From contig CAIIXF020000008.1 of assembly GCA_903813345.2 (NCBI GenBank), positions 7,700,366 to 7,764,365 of the forward strand: a stretch of DNA of 64,000 nt. The letters run 5' to 3'. Positions 31,676 to 41,889 of the stretch are shown one piece after another. The notes below the pieces were generated by a model, which saw only the letters and a list, made by a program, of their open reading frames with translations, did no database searches and was not told the DNA's origin. Every line of letters starts with the position of its first letter. The stretch's first letter is position 1. The DNA is from Owenia fusiformis (lineage: Eukaryota; Annelida; Polychaeta; Sabellida; Oweniidae). The position numbers and the translations under genes were made by a program.

Positions 31676-34408
31676 CTACTTTCTCAACATCCAAATGTCA
31701 CAATAAACACCAGTCCATCGAGGAGTACATATGCACTTGTAGATCCCATCCAAGCCAGGTGTGAGATTGAGACATGTGGCTCCATTTTGACATTCATGTC
31801 TTTCACATGGTTGCTTTTCTATCTCACATTCATCCCCTCTAAAATTTTGAGTGCAACAACATCTGTTTTGAAAACAAGCCCCTCCATTCAAACATGGTCC
31901 TCTCACTGGACATTCTATATCAGAATCTGGTGGGATCACCTTTACAATGCAGTTATATTCTGGTCTCATCCAGCCAACAATACATTTCTTATACCCTGTT
32001 TGACAGTCGCATGTGTAATGCCCAGAGCAGTCATTCTGGGGCTGGCAGAATATTTCACATAGATGGCCATAATGCCCAGGTGGACATCTATGAATGTATG
32101 TCTCACAGTCTGTTCCTTCAAAGTTTTGGCAACAGTTACATGTATAGCCTCCCACTTTTGGATTACATGTTCCCCCATTTTTACATGGACTACTTGCACA
32201 ATAATCTATGAAGGTCTCGCATCTGTCTCCAGTGTAATAATTATCACAGCAACAACCTTCTCTGTAACATCTCCCATAAACGCAAGGAGAGTCCCTAGGG
32301 CAGTCTGGGTCTACTGGTGGAGGAATCGTTTTTATTTTACAGTCAAAATCAGGGCTAGTGTATGAATCCAGACATACCTTAGTTCCTGTATTAGGATTAC
32401 ATGTATAATGGCCTCTATCACAATCATCTGCTGCAAGACAGTGCACATTGCAAGCTGGGGGATTGTAGTAATTCAATGGACATTGTGGCTGGTATGTTTC
32501 ACAATGAATCCCAGTGAAGTCCTTCAAACATGAACATATGAACCCACCCACCATAGAATTACATGTTCCTCCATTGAAACAAGGTTGACTTGTACAATAA
32601 TTAATGTAGGTTTCACACCGATGTCCAGTGTAATGTTCATCACAGCAACAACCTCCTTTATAACATCTCCCATGAATGCAAGGAGAGTCCCTTGGACAGT
32701 CTGGGTCAGTTGGTGGAGGTGTTGTCTTTATTTTGCACTCCATCTCAGGATAGGTATACCCAGGAAGGCATACCTTTGCCCCAGTATTTGGGTTGCATAT
32801 ATAATGACCTCTATTACAATCATCGGCAGCAAGACAGAACACATTACAACCAGGTAAATTGTAGTAGTTTGGTGGACATTGTGGATCATATGTTTCGCAG
32901 TGTATCCCAGTGTAAAATCTTGGGCATGTACAAATGTATGATCCAACCATAGAGCTACATATGCCACCATTGAAACAAGGTTGACTTAGACAGTAATCTA
33001 TAAGTGCTATACATCGAGGTCCAGTGTAGTGTTCATTGCAACAACATCCTTGTCTGTAGCACCTTCCATTACCACATGGGGAGTCAGCTGGACAATCTGG
33101 ATCGGATGATGGAGGGATTGTTTTAATTTTACAATTATTTTGAGGGCTTGAATATCCTGGAAGACAAACTATTGCTCCAGTATTTGGGTCACATGTATAA
33201 TGACCTCTCTCACAATCATCTGCAGCAAGACAGTACACATTGCAAGCAGGCGGATTGTAGTAATTTGGTGGGCATTTTGGATCATATGTTTCACATTGGG
33301 TTCCTGTATATTCAGGATGGCAAATGCATGTATAACCCTCATCAGTTGAGATACATGTCCCATCGTTCTTACAAGGATTGCTTGTACATGAGGTTCTTCT
33401 GATGTCACAAAAGTCCCCAGTCCACTGATCAAAGCAACAGCATTGGTTTTTATGGCACTGTCCCCCAACACAAACACCATTTTCTGGACATTCAGGGTCT
33501 ATAATTGGAGGAACTGTCCTTAATGTACAGTTTATATTTGGCAAAGCCCAACCATCGAGACATATTTTCTCACCAGTGGTTGTGTTACACTCATAATGTC
33601 CATGTATGCAGTCATTTGCAGATTTACATAGAGTTTCACAGTTCCTACCATAATAATTTGGAAGACACATACACTCGTAACCTATTCCAATATTTTTCCT
33701 ACATGTGCCCTGATTTTGGCATGGCTCACTCAAACATTCATTGATAGGCATCTCACAAAATTGCCCTGTCCATCCACTGAGACAACAACATGATTTCTTA
33801 TGGCATTGACCATTAACACAGACATGCTCATGGGGACACTCAGTATCAAGTGGTGGCGGTATGATTCTAACTGTACAATTGATTTCAGGAGTCTCCCAGC
33901 CTTCAAGGCAATCCTTTGCACCTGATATACTGTCACATGTATAGTGACCATTTTGACAGTCGTCAGCTGGTTTACAGTAAATGTTACAAAAGGAACCATA
34001 GTAGTGTGGTCCACAGAGACATTGATATCCATCAGGGACTGTTACACATGTTGAACCATTACCACATTGGTTATTGGAACAATCTATTGGTATATCACAA
34101 GTTGGTCCAGTCCAGTTTTCGAAACAACAGCAGGATTTATTGTGGCACTGACCAGCCCCACAAGTTGTTCCTGTATCTGGACAATCTTCATCTATAGGCT
34201 TAGGAATGATTTTCAGATTACAATTCAGTTCTGGCAGGTCCCACCCATCTTTACACACCTTGGCACCAGTCGTTGCATTACATGTATAGTGCCCTCCCTC
34301 ACAACTGTCTTCTGCCTTGCAGAACACTTGACACTCTGGTCCATAGTAGTTAGGAGGGCAGGTGTCATGCCCATTCCCATCAGACCTTGCACTGCTTGAG
34401 GAGCAGCC
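31676..34408 (-). CDS. multi-DSL/EGF repeat protein, terminal exon (910 residues)
   Basis: A single exon, open in phase 0 from the acceptor (tattatag, ending at 34409) to the stop TAG. It encodes seven units of about 130 residues. Each unit has a DSL-like module (for example CPPNYYNPPACNVYC, then DDCERGHYTCDPNTG, then C.PGY......C), then an EGF-like module with a constant CCC motif (CPRDSPCIHGRCYKGGCCC...TGxRCE), then in most units a classical EGF (C.SxPCxNGGTC...C.C...TGxxCE). The DSL hallmarks YY(G/N), GHYTC and GW/GY are clear, so it is related to Notch ligands, which normally have one DSL domain. Every DSL module has one extra Cys (the C of DDC), and every following EGF-like module has one extra Cys (the middle of CCC). 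I infer an inter-module disulphide. In units 2 and 3 the DSL start is merged with the last part of the preceding EGF. No membrane segment follows, so it is probably secreted. Upstream exons with the signal peptide were not found. Its role is unknown, with a Notch-ligand-like or antagonist role possible. Confidence 0.88.
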   Translation of the reverse strand, partial: GCSSSSARSDGNGHDTCPPNYYGPECQVFCKAEDSCEGGHYTCNATTGAKVCKDGWDLPELNCNLKIIPKPIDEDCPDTGTTCGAGQCHNKSCCCFENWTGPTCDIPIDCSNNQCGNGSTCVTVPDGYQCLCGPHYYGSFCNIYCKPADDCQNGHYTCDSISGAKDCLEGWETPEINCTVRIIPPPLDTECPHEHVCVNGQCHKKSCCCLSGWTGQFCEMPINECLSEPCQNQGTCRKNIGIGYECMCLPNYYGRNCETLCKSANDCIHGHYECNTTTGEKICLDGWALPNINCTLRTVPPIIDPECPENGVCVGGQCHKNQCCCFDQWTGDFCDIRRTSCTSNPCKNDGTCISTDEGYTCICHPEYTGTQCETYDPKCPPNYYNPPACNVYCLAADDCERGHYTCDPNTGAIVCLPGYSSPQNNCKIKTIPPSSDPDCPADSPCGNGRCYRQGCCCNEHYTGPRCIALIDYCLSQPCFNGGICSSMVGSYICTCPRFYTGIHCETYDPQCPPNYYNLPGCNVFCLAADDCNRGHYICNPNTGAKVCLPGYTYPEMECKIKTTPPPTDPDCPRDSPCIHGRCYKGGCCCDEHYTGHRCETYINYCTSQPCFNGGTCNSMVGGFICSCLKDFTGIHCETYQPQCPLNYYNPPACNVHCLAADDCDRGHYTCNPNTGTKVCLDSYTSPDFDCKIKTIPPPVDPDCPRDSPCVYGRCYREGCCCDNYYTGDRCETFIDYCASSPCKNGGTCNPKVGGYTCNCCQNFEGTDCETYIHRCPPGHYGHLCEIFCQPQNDCSGHYTCDCQTGYKKCIVGWMRPEYNCIVKVIPPDSDIECPVRGPCLNGGACFQNRCCCTQNFRGDECEIEKQPCERHECQNGATCLNLTPGLDGIYKCICTPRWTGVYCDIWMLRK

Positions 34409-34602
34409 CTATAATAATCACATAACAGAACAAAATTATAATGAAAAATAAATGTAAAAGAGTTTTAGCTTGTAGTTTTATTGATTTTCTACAGTGCAAT
34501 TTATTAAAGGCTATTTCAAACCGGGGTAGGTTATATTTTTTAATTTTGGCGCCTGTTACGATGCCACAATGGAAGTGGCTGCTATGTTCTCTGAGGGAAT
34601 TA

Positions 34603-35089
34603 CAGGCCTGTCAACTTGGGAACACCTAACATGAGTGACTTGGAAATGTTGAACACCTCCCCTCAAAATGTGGACACCTTGGTCCAAATCTGAGCACCTT
34701 GATCCAAATTTTGAACACCTTGGTTTAAATTTTATTACATCTTGCCAAATTTTGAACACCTCAAATTTTTCGCACTCGCTACGCTCGCGTTGCAAACATC
34801 AATCAACGGGAGGGGGGGTAGGTACGAAAAATTTCGAACGGAATGCTTAACATATACGTAATTCGCGTGAAAAGTCCGAATGAAATGCGTATGTTTTTTT
34901 TTCGGCGTTCGTATTTTTGCTGTGTAGACGAACTTTTTTAGAAATTTTTCTACAGAAATATTTTTGCTTGACAATTACCAGGTAAAATGCGTATTTGCGT
35001 GACTGTCACGCAAAATTAACTGGCGTGACTTCAAATTCTTCAGCAAATGCGTGACAAATACGCAAATTGCGGGACAGTTGACAGGCCTG
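34603..35089. mobile_element. MITE, larger relative, with GAATTA target duplication
   Basis: The ends are CAGGCCTGTCAACTT and CAGTTGACAGGCCTG, flanked by GAATTA on both sides (34597-34602 and 35090-35095). The right half is the inverse of the 307-bp MITE at 5968. The left half contains a short internal array with the word gaacaccttggtccaaat. It lies just upstream of the DSL/EGF exon, within the presumed intron of that gene. Confidence 0.9.
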
Positions 35090-35099
35090 GAATTAAAAT

Positions 35100-35858
35100 A
35101 GCCTTACTTTATTAATCTCTGTAAAAAACTTGTTCTTTTCAAATTAGTTTGTGATCCTCATTGAATGCATCATGTAATCTTTCTCTTATTATTCATTGCA
35201 TTGCATCAGGTTTTTGATTTAAAGGTATGGTGTCATACCTTTTTTGTCATTTTATCATATTACTCACCATATACGCATAACAGATTAGAAGAAATGGTAA
35301 TATTGTATTCATCCTCAACATGAATATGAGCAAAATATGATAACAATGCACATAAACCTTTTATAACCAGTTAATTCTAAAAATTCAGAGATAACATGCT
35401 ACTTACTGATAAAGGAAGGTCCATTGGATTATAGTCTTACCTTTTCAAAACAAATCTGGGAAATGTACATGAAAGAAGTAAAGACAAATAAGAAAGCTAC
35501 ATTGTAGTTTACCAAAGCATAATTTGTCTGCCCTTTTTATCTATTAAGCTTGATTAGTTGTTACAGGTAGAAAGAGTATAGTCATAGGAGCTATTGGAAC
35601 TCCCCTTAGATTTAGTTCAAAACAACGTTATCAAACAAGATGTTTTTGTGAACTTCAAATGAGATGACTCACTTGAATCACATTTTACAAATTATCTTTA
35701 AGTATTTTTACAAAAGTAGAATATTACTACTGTAACAATGTATTTGTTTGTATTATCAGAAATGCCAGCTTAGTGTTTTGTAAGGAAACTTTAAAGGGTA
35801 ATGTTAAGCTTCTCATAAAAAACAACATGTTGTTATTTATGGATTGATTGAATATTTA
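35100..35858. other. non-coding stretch upstream of the DSL/EGF exon
   Basis: No exon with a signal peptide or DSL/EGF pattern could be found. It may be intron. Confidence 0.35.
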
Positions 35859-36104
35859 CTACATTAATTTTTTAAATTTCACCCAGTTGTTTTGTGGGGT
35901 CTCCATTGGTACCTGGTGTTGCTTTTGATTGATGTTTTCCATTTCAAAACGAATAGGCCTGTCCCCAATTTGTAACTCACTTCCCTGAATGATTGTTTCA
36001 TTTGTAAATTCCCTTTGGGGCAATGAAAGCCCAGATAGAACACAATGTTGATTTTTGTACATGAAAATTGACTGTGACAAACTCATTAAGAAGGCAAATG
36101 GCAT
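35859..36104 (-). CDS. unidentified 81-codon frame
   Basis: The frame includes IIQGSELQIGDRPIRFEMEN and ends in WVKFKKLM. Composition is protein-like and the region is single-copy in the window, but I do not recognise a family. It lies between the DSL/EGF exon and a LINE tail on the same strand, so it could be an orphan exon or transposon debris. Confidence 0.25.
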   Translation of the reverse strand: MPFAFLMSLSQSIFMYKNQHCVLSGLSLPQREFTNETIIQGSELQIGDRPIRFEMENINQKQHQVPMETPQNNWVKFKKLM

Positions 36105-36189
36105 CTTGACTTGTCAGGATAACTTTTTGAAGGAACTTATGTTCTGTTGTTATAACAGGGTTTAGTTTTTATGGTTTCTTTATTTTACT

Positions 36190-37300
36190 TTACAAAATTA
36201 TCTACAAATGACAGGGCCGAGGCTGAAATCAGCATTATTGGCCCTGTTAATACAAAGTTTATTCAAATTTACATAATAGCAACAAAATGACTACCAACAT
36301 ATATGTATGCATGGCAGGAATGTGTTAAAACTATATAATTATATCAATGCATTCACACAAAAAGGATGTAAAATGCTTCAATATTGAAGAATTGCATGTT
36401 ATGCTAACTCCATCTCTGCCATACATTAAGATATTCAGCTTTTGCTCTACAGAGCATCCTGTAAAGAAAATGTTCATTTCTGGCATGTTCCTGAGTTCCC
36501 CCCAAAGTTTCTCTCTTATAACATTCAACAGAGGGCATTTGAAGATTAGATGCTTTGTAGGTTGTTGTTTAAAACCACAGATGCATTTGGGACTGTCAAT
36601 ACCTTGAAAATTATGTTGAAAAAGATGACCAGTAAAAATGAAATCACATCTTGTTCTATTCAGTAAAATTTCTTCTTTTCTTGTAAGATCCAGGTTTGTG
36701 GTTGTTAAATGCTTCATTGTTCCTGAATATTTACGTAAATTGGTTTTGAAAGTGACTCTTGATGGTGCACTTTTTAGATAATTTGGAATGGCTTCCCATT
36801 CTCTTATGGCATTTATTATTGGTGACTTTTGTGAACGTGCAGTTAACTTTGGAATAGTGTATTCTCTTGATTTTCTCAAGTTAATATTATGTTGCTTATT
36901 TTGATAACTATCAAAAATTTTTTGAACATAAGTTGGGACCAATTTCTGTCTAACATCATACATTAAACGTAAACGTTTCTCCTTTCTCCGCTCAGACAGG
37001 GTATTCCAATTTAGACATTTCAAAACCTTTACAGTAGATGTTCCATGAATGCAGCCACTTACTAATAATGCTGCCCTATAATGAACTTGGTCTAGTTTCA
37101 TAATATTATACTTGGTAGATTTTTCAAATAATATACTTCCATACTCTAAGTTTGGGAGAATAAATGATAGATACATCTTCTCTAGGTGTTTAGCTCGAAT
37201 CTTGGTCTTAAGAACTTTCAATGGATTTAACATTATATTACATGCTTTTATGATATCCTGTAAATGGGCTTCAAAATTAATTAATATTATTAATATAACA
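36190..37300 (-). pseudogene. 5'-truncated LINE, 3' part of ORF2 with terminal hairpin
   Basis: The minus-strand frame (37233-36331, open upstream to about 37295) begins after the reverse transcriptase catalytic core: LEKMYLSFILPNLEYGSILF is the usual YxxxIxPxLEYG motif of the post-catalytic region. It ends with a zinc-binding motif, PKCICGFKQQPTKHLIFKCP (CxC...H...C). The ORF is intact over 300 codons but has lost its reverse transcriptase. Downstream, at 36211-36247, a hairpin with arms acagggcc and ggccctgt fits a LINE 3' UTR structure. The insertion orientation matches the DSL/EGF gene. Confidence 0.8.
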
Positions 37301-37309
37301 GGGTGAAGT

Positions 37310-38480
37310 TAGTCTCCTATTGTCATGGTTTCTTTTATTATGTAGCAGAATGGAATTAAGCCTGCATCTCAACACAGCTCATGATAGAATATATGAAATG
37401 CTTCTTTACTCCATTGACTTTGTCAAAGAGTTTTTGATGCATGGTCTTAGTTAAGCATCCAACTGAAAATTATTTTAAATTAAATCAATCATATGCAAGG
37501 GGAAGGGGGGTTATTCATCACCATTTTCCACTGAAGTTTTAAATGTTTGATTGCATGCATTAGGTGTCAGCATTGTGTTGTTTCTTGTATAGGTATAGCG
37601 TCCTTTGAGAAAGCCAGTTTGGTCATTTTTAATTAGTAAATGAATTCTTCAAGGTAATCTGTTGTGAGCGTATAGTCCAAGTTTATATCATTTGGGGTCT
37701 GTTATATTATCCCTCATCTGTTTTGTTGACGTATCTACAGTCCCTTATTCAAGGAGCTTTTGTTAAATTCAGTGGTTAGTCTATCTGAAGTGATTTAATA
37801 ACTTTCTTGGCTCCATAGTATATGAAGATTTCTTTCAATACTTATTTAAGTATTGTCTTAAGGTGGTCAACATTTGTGTCACCCATTACAATAAATTTTC
37901 AGCAGTACCTAGTGCAAGGTTAGTAATATATAGGTAGTAAGTACCTCTTGAGTTGAAGTTGAAGGTGGAATTGAATAACTTATTATTATACAAAACATTA
38001 CTTATCTCTTGTTTTTGAGAAACTGACATATCTTTATACGAACACACTGCATTGGACCTGTAGCCTGTGGCTCATCAAATTTGGAGGAGTATAAGCAAGA
38101 AGCAGTAGTAGTGCGCAGGCTATGGTTTGTTTAGCGACCAATAATACCAGCTTCGTTACATATGATTATGTTTTGGTCATTGTATCAAGATTGTACAATG
38201 TAATTTATGATTTGTGCCAGTTCTTTATCACATTCTTATTCCGGTATGATTCTGAAAGTCTCTTGCGTCAGTTGAACAAAGTTGAGTCAATTGAACATTG
38301 CACATTGTATCCTCATGTAAACAACTAACAATTCATCTATGATTTTAGTGTATGAAAGCTGAAGCATCTCCCATCCTTTGTGATCGTTTCAGACCTTCTT
38401 GGCATATGTGTGTTTGTTTTTTAAAATTAAAGATTAATAGAAGGGAGAGACTATGGACGGGGTCTTGTTCGGTCTTATTT
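37310..38480. other. intergenic or intronic stretch, nothing recognised
   Basis: AT-rich, with no supported coding region or bounded element. Confidence 0.35.
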
Positions 38481-38481
38481 T

Positions 38482-38890
38482 TCAGAACATCCTTATCCTC
38501 TTTGATTGAACAAGCTCAGTAATCATTTCAGCCATGAATTTATATAATGGAGGTCCCATTTCCTCCTGTAACATGGCCATACCAAGAATTTTCTTCATGA
38601 AAGAAGACAATGGGTATGCCTCGGATATTTCTCCTTGCCACTTATCAACATCTATAGCATTATCAGGGTCCCATTTATCCCAGATATATTTCAGATCGTG
38701 TATAGCTTCGGCCATGCTGTCTTTGATATTTTCTAGACCAGCAGTTAACGGTTGAGTGATATTGTGAACTCTTTTCAAAGAAAGTCCAGAATCCTCATTG
38801 AGATTAAAGTGGCGACATCTACCTTCAGGTCATCACGGATACGTGGACCAACCTGAATCTCAGTTTTTTGTACCATTTGATTGATTTTCT
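38482..38890 (-). pseudogene. broken unidentified reading frame
   Basis: Minus strand: a frame starting near 38875 (MVQKTEIQVGPRIRDDLKVD, VATLI) breaks near 38805 and continues in another frame as EDSGLSLKRVHNITQPLTAG on to WDKWDPDNAIDVDKWQGEIS and a stop at 38482. A single indel would join the two parts into about 130 codons of protein-like sequence. I do not recognise the family. It is probably a decayed transposon or gene fragment. Confidence 0.4.
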
Positions 38891-39106
38891 TGCAATACTG
38901 TATGGCTCAATCATCTTAAATTTGGTTAAGGAAAATTGATACATAGTTTCTAATGCAAGGTCATAAATGAAATAGAACAACGGCTGCATGGTATAGCAGA
39001 TCCATTTGGTAAAAATCCCAATTTACAGGATTGTGAACTATCAAAAGTCTTTCAATTATTGTTTGTTATAATACTATATTTATTCCGATTGGCAAAATAG
39101 CATAAT

Positions 39107-40399
39107 CACGGTGTAGAACCCAAACGCTCCTACATACATGACGGAGCGTTACATTTACGCGGAAACGCTCCGGAGCGAAATAAAATGGCGGCTAATGAAG
39201 ATTCTAATATGACCGTAAGTATTGTTTCTCTTGTTTCTCTAACATATCATATGTCATGGTGAAATATTATGTACCATTCGATGAACAATACCGTGAGCAA
39301 AGATCTTATTTATTCAACTTCTGGTGGTAAACTGTTATTTGCTTGATCAAAGCTCCGTAGTGTAGATCTAACGAATCTGAAGATGACGATTTGACCACAA
39401 ATTACGAATTAAACTAGTATTTCTATGAAAACGTTAATCTTTCTGTTTAAGTAGTAGATCACAAACTCGTATATTCTCATTTCCTAAAATCCCAGTCCAA
39501 ATCCATTACTTGTTCTCGAGAAATCGCTTGTTTTCCTTGAAACGCTCTGTCGATTTAGACCACAATTTTAGAAACGCTCTTACCATTTTGTTTTGATATC
39601 ATTTTCAGATTATTAGAGAAGAGTTCCGAATCGAATCTATCTCTCGAAAACGTGTTGTACTTGTTAGGCAAATTGAAACATCTGAACCTGGTGGTGCTTA
39701 ACGTGCAACTAGCTGATTAAAGCCTATACATTAGATGATGTCATGCCTACATATGTGCTAAATCATAAAACTTTAAAAAAAAACGAAAAGTTATATGTGA
39801 ATTAATCTTTCTTCTATTGATGCCAAGGGGTATAATAGATATTTCTTTCTCTTCCTGAAAAGGAAAGGCAAGCTATATATTTCCTTAACTGATCTAGACT
39901 ACAGGAGCGTTTCCAATTCACTGTGTTAACCAGATCGGAGCGTTTCTTGAATATGAGAATGTCATCATTTTTAAGACTGGATTTTCGGTCATCAAATCAC
40001 TATTACGATAATGTATGGTGCGTTGAAGCATTGGAATTTGACTAAAATATACGTTGATGCTCTAATCTTGGCTCAACTAATCACATGTATCGACAAAAGG
40101 GGTTTTGACCGGTAGAATGACAAATACGTTTTTGAATTTTGATAACTATACTGCTTCGTACAGCTCTTCCTAATTGCTTCAAACGTCAACAGCCAGCCAC
40201 GTACAACATGAATATCACACCCATCGAATGGTATACTCGAAATATGTAACTCATACCTCTTATTCCCATTATTGGGGAAATTGTCAGACGGCTCATCATT
40301 CCCGCCAGACAGTTTTCCTACTCCGAAGCGTTTCTTTGTTTAATTTCAGTAATGAAATGCTCCGTCGTGCATGTAGGAGCGTTTGGGTTATACACCGTG
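39107..40399. mobile_element. 1293-bp inverted-repeat element with ATAAT target duplication
   Basis: The termini are about 44 bp long and inverted with roughly four mismatches. They start CACGGTGTAGAACCCAAA and carry CGCTCCTACAT and GACGGAGC further in. ATAAT stands on both sides (39102-39106 and 40400-40404). The motif gaaacgctc or its inverse gagcgtttc recurs inside at about 39171, 39538, 39573, 39905, 39935 and 40325. No transposase is present, so it is non-autonomous. It carries a possible two-exon micro-ORF at 39185-39701. Confidence 0.88.
39185..39701 (+). CDS. possible two-exon micro-ORF (40 residues) inside the TIR element
   Basis: Exon 1 (39185-39214) reads MAANEDSNMT and ends exactly at a consensus donor gtaagt. 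Exon 2 (39609-39701) follows an acceptor (cattttcag) in phase 0 and reads IIREEFRIESISRKRVVLVR then QIETSEPGGA to a TAA. The ATG context (aaaATGG) is good. The product is small, charged and unlike anything I know. The splice signals are seen in sequence; that it is transcribed and translated is inference. It could equally be the leftover first and second exons of a lost transposase gene. Confidence 0.35.
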
Positions 40400-40543
40400 A
40401 TAATTACTAGTAAATGCTTCTCAATTACATGATACAAATATAAGTACAGAACTAAATACATACAGTTACAATAAAGAAAAAAAATCAATTGTATAATAAA
40501 TTCAATTATTTAAATGTAGACTATTTCTATGGTAACTTTCAAA

Positions 40544-40745
40544 TTAATAAATCATTATGACTATCAAAAGATATTGTGTCATGTATTTGTACATATATAT
40601 ATGTATATCTTTTAGTGAAAATAGCAAACCATATTTTTTATGAAAAAACGATACTTGATCCTGCATGTCAACACCACTCATGTTCTTTTTATAATCTGCA
40701 ACTGCACCTGTCTTGTTTCTTAGCCCTCCCCTAGTCATAATCACC
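40544..40745 (-). pseudogene. piggyBac-like transposase fragment
   Basis: The minus-strand frame reads MTRGGLRNKTGAVADYKKNM then SGVDMQDQVSFF. The pattern (A)DYNKxMxGVDxxDQ is the highly conserved C-terminal block of piggyBac (DDE_Tnp_1_7) transposases, with the last catalytic Asp region. About 30 recognisable residues remain before the sequence decays. Confidence 0.8.
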
Positions 40746-41150
40746 ACTCATGTTCTTGTTATAATTTGCAACTGCATCTGGCTTGTTTCTTAGCCCTCCC
40801 CTAGTCGTCAACACCACTCATGTTCTTGTTATAATTTGCAACTGCATCTGGCTTGTTCCTTAGCCCCTCCCTTAGTCGTCAACACCACTCATGTTCTTGT
40901 TATAATCTGCAACTCCACCTGGCTTGTTCCTTAGCCCTCCCCTAGTCGTCAACACCACTCATGTTCTTGTTATAATCTGCAACTCCACCTGGCTTGTTCC
41001 TTAGCCCTCCCCTAGTCGTCAACACCACTCATGTTCTTGTTATAATCTGCAACTCCACCTGGCTTGTTCCTTAGCCCTCCCCTAGTCGTCAACACCATTC
41101 ATGTTCTTGTTATAATCTGCAACTGCACCTGGCTTGTTCCTTAGCCCTCC
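40665..41150 (-). repeat. 70-bp minisatellite derived from the piggyBac fragment
   Basis: About six to seven units, each with the core accactcatgttcttgttat, start near 40675, 40742, 40807, 40878, 40948, 41018 and 41088, ending in short cttagccctccctcgtcc repeats. Read on the minus strand, each unit encodes TRGGLRNKPGAVADYNKNMS followed by GV. Since 70 is not a multiple of three, the array cannot be one long frame. The array therefore grew from transposase coding DNA. Confidence 0.9.
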
Positions 41151-41773
41151 CTCGTCCCTTAGCCCTCCCTCGTCCCTTAGCCCTCCCCTCGTCCTAACAT
41201 CAACCGGCTGTCTTGGAGTATGATACTTATCATGTGGATGTCTCTTGTATCTTTCCACTTTTGCACTGTTATGTTACCTTAATTATAAAACAACATTGAC
41301 ATTATGTCATTATTGTACTTTAACACTGTAAAATGTAAATATTTTTTGCCTATTGTTTGTTACTACATGTATGGGTTTACTTGTGTTATATTAGTAATTA
41401 AAACAGATAATGCTAGCAATATATAGATACACAATATATTCCCACCTGTTGTAGTACCTCAGAACTGTAGGTATGGGATATATATGACCATACATGTATG
41501 TAAGAAATGTCTGTGGGAACCTAAAAATACCTTGTTTGAAGATAGGTGTGGACTGTCATACCAATTATCTTCAAACATGTAACCCTTGTCTAGAAATGGC
41601 TTAAGCACAAAATCACAACTTTTTCTACAACAAAAACATTTTAAGATTCAAAACAAGCATCATAGAGGCCTCCCAAAATAATTTTGGTATTTCTTTGTAG
41701 ATTCATCACTTTGTTGGTAATATATTAAAAAATAACTCAAACTTCAAGATTACATTCAAAGTGAAGATGAGTT

Positions 41774-41830
41774 CAGGCCTGTCAACTTAGGAACACTTAA
41801 CCTGATTGACTTATAAATGTTGAACACCTT
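41774..41830 (+). mobile_element. one-ended remnant of the CAGGCCTG MITE
   Basis: Starts CAGGCCTGTCAACTTAGG and continues like 34603-34655 (gaacac, ttaacctgattgactt), then stops without a matching right end. Confidence 0.75.
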
Positions 41831-41889
41831 CAATTGGTAAGAACAAAAAATTCAAAGCAAATGTGTGACAGTGGAGTAGTGACAGAGTA

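Noticed and set aside
32585-34197. Plus-strand and shifted frames of 80-110 codons across the DSL/EGF exon
   Set aside because: They are antisense or frame-shifted shadows of the Cys-rich coding exon, which has few stops in other frames.
38850-38960. piggyBac-like reading (EPYSIARKSIKWYKKL) on the minus strand upstream of the broken frame
   Set aside because: It resembles the RKxxKWYKKL block of piggyBac proteins but is only about 16 residues, stops soon after, and overlaps a different, more coherent frame. Too short to call.
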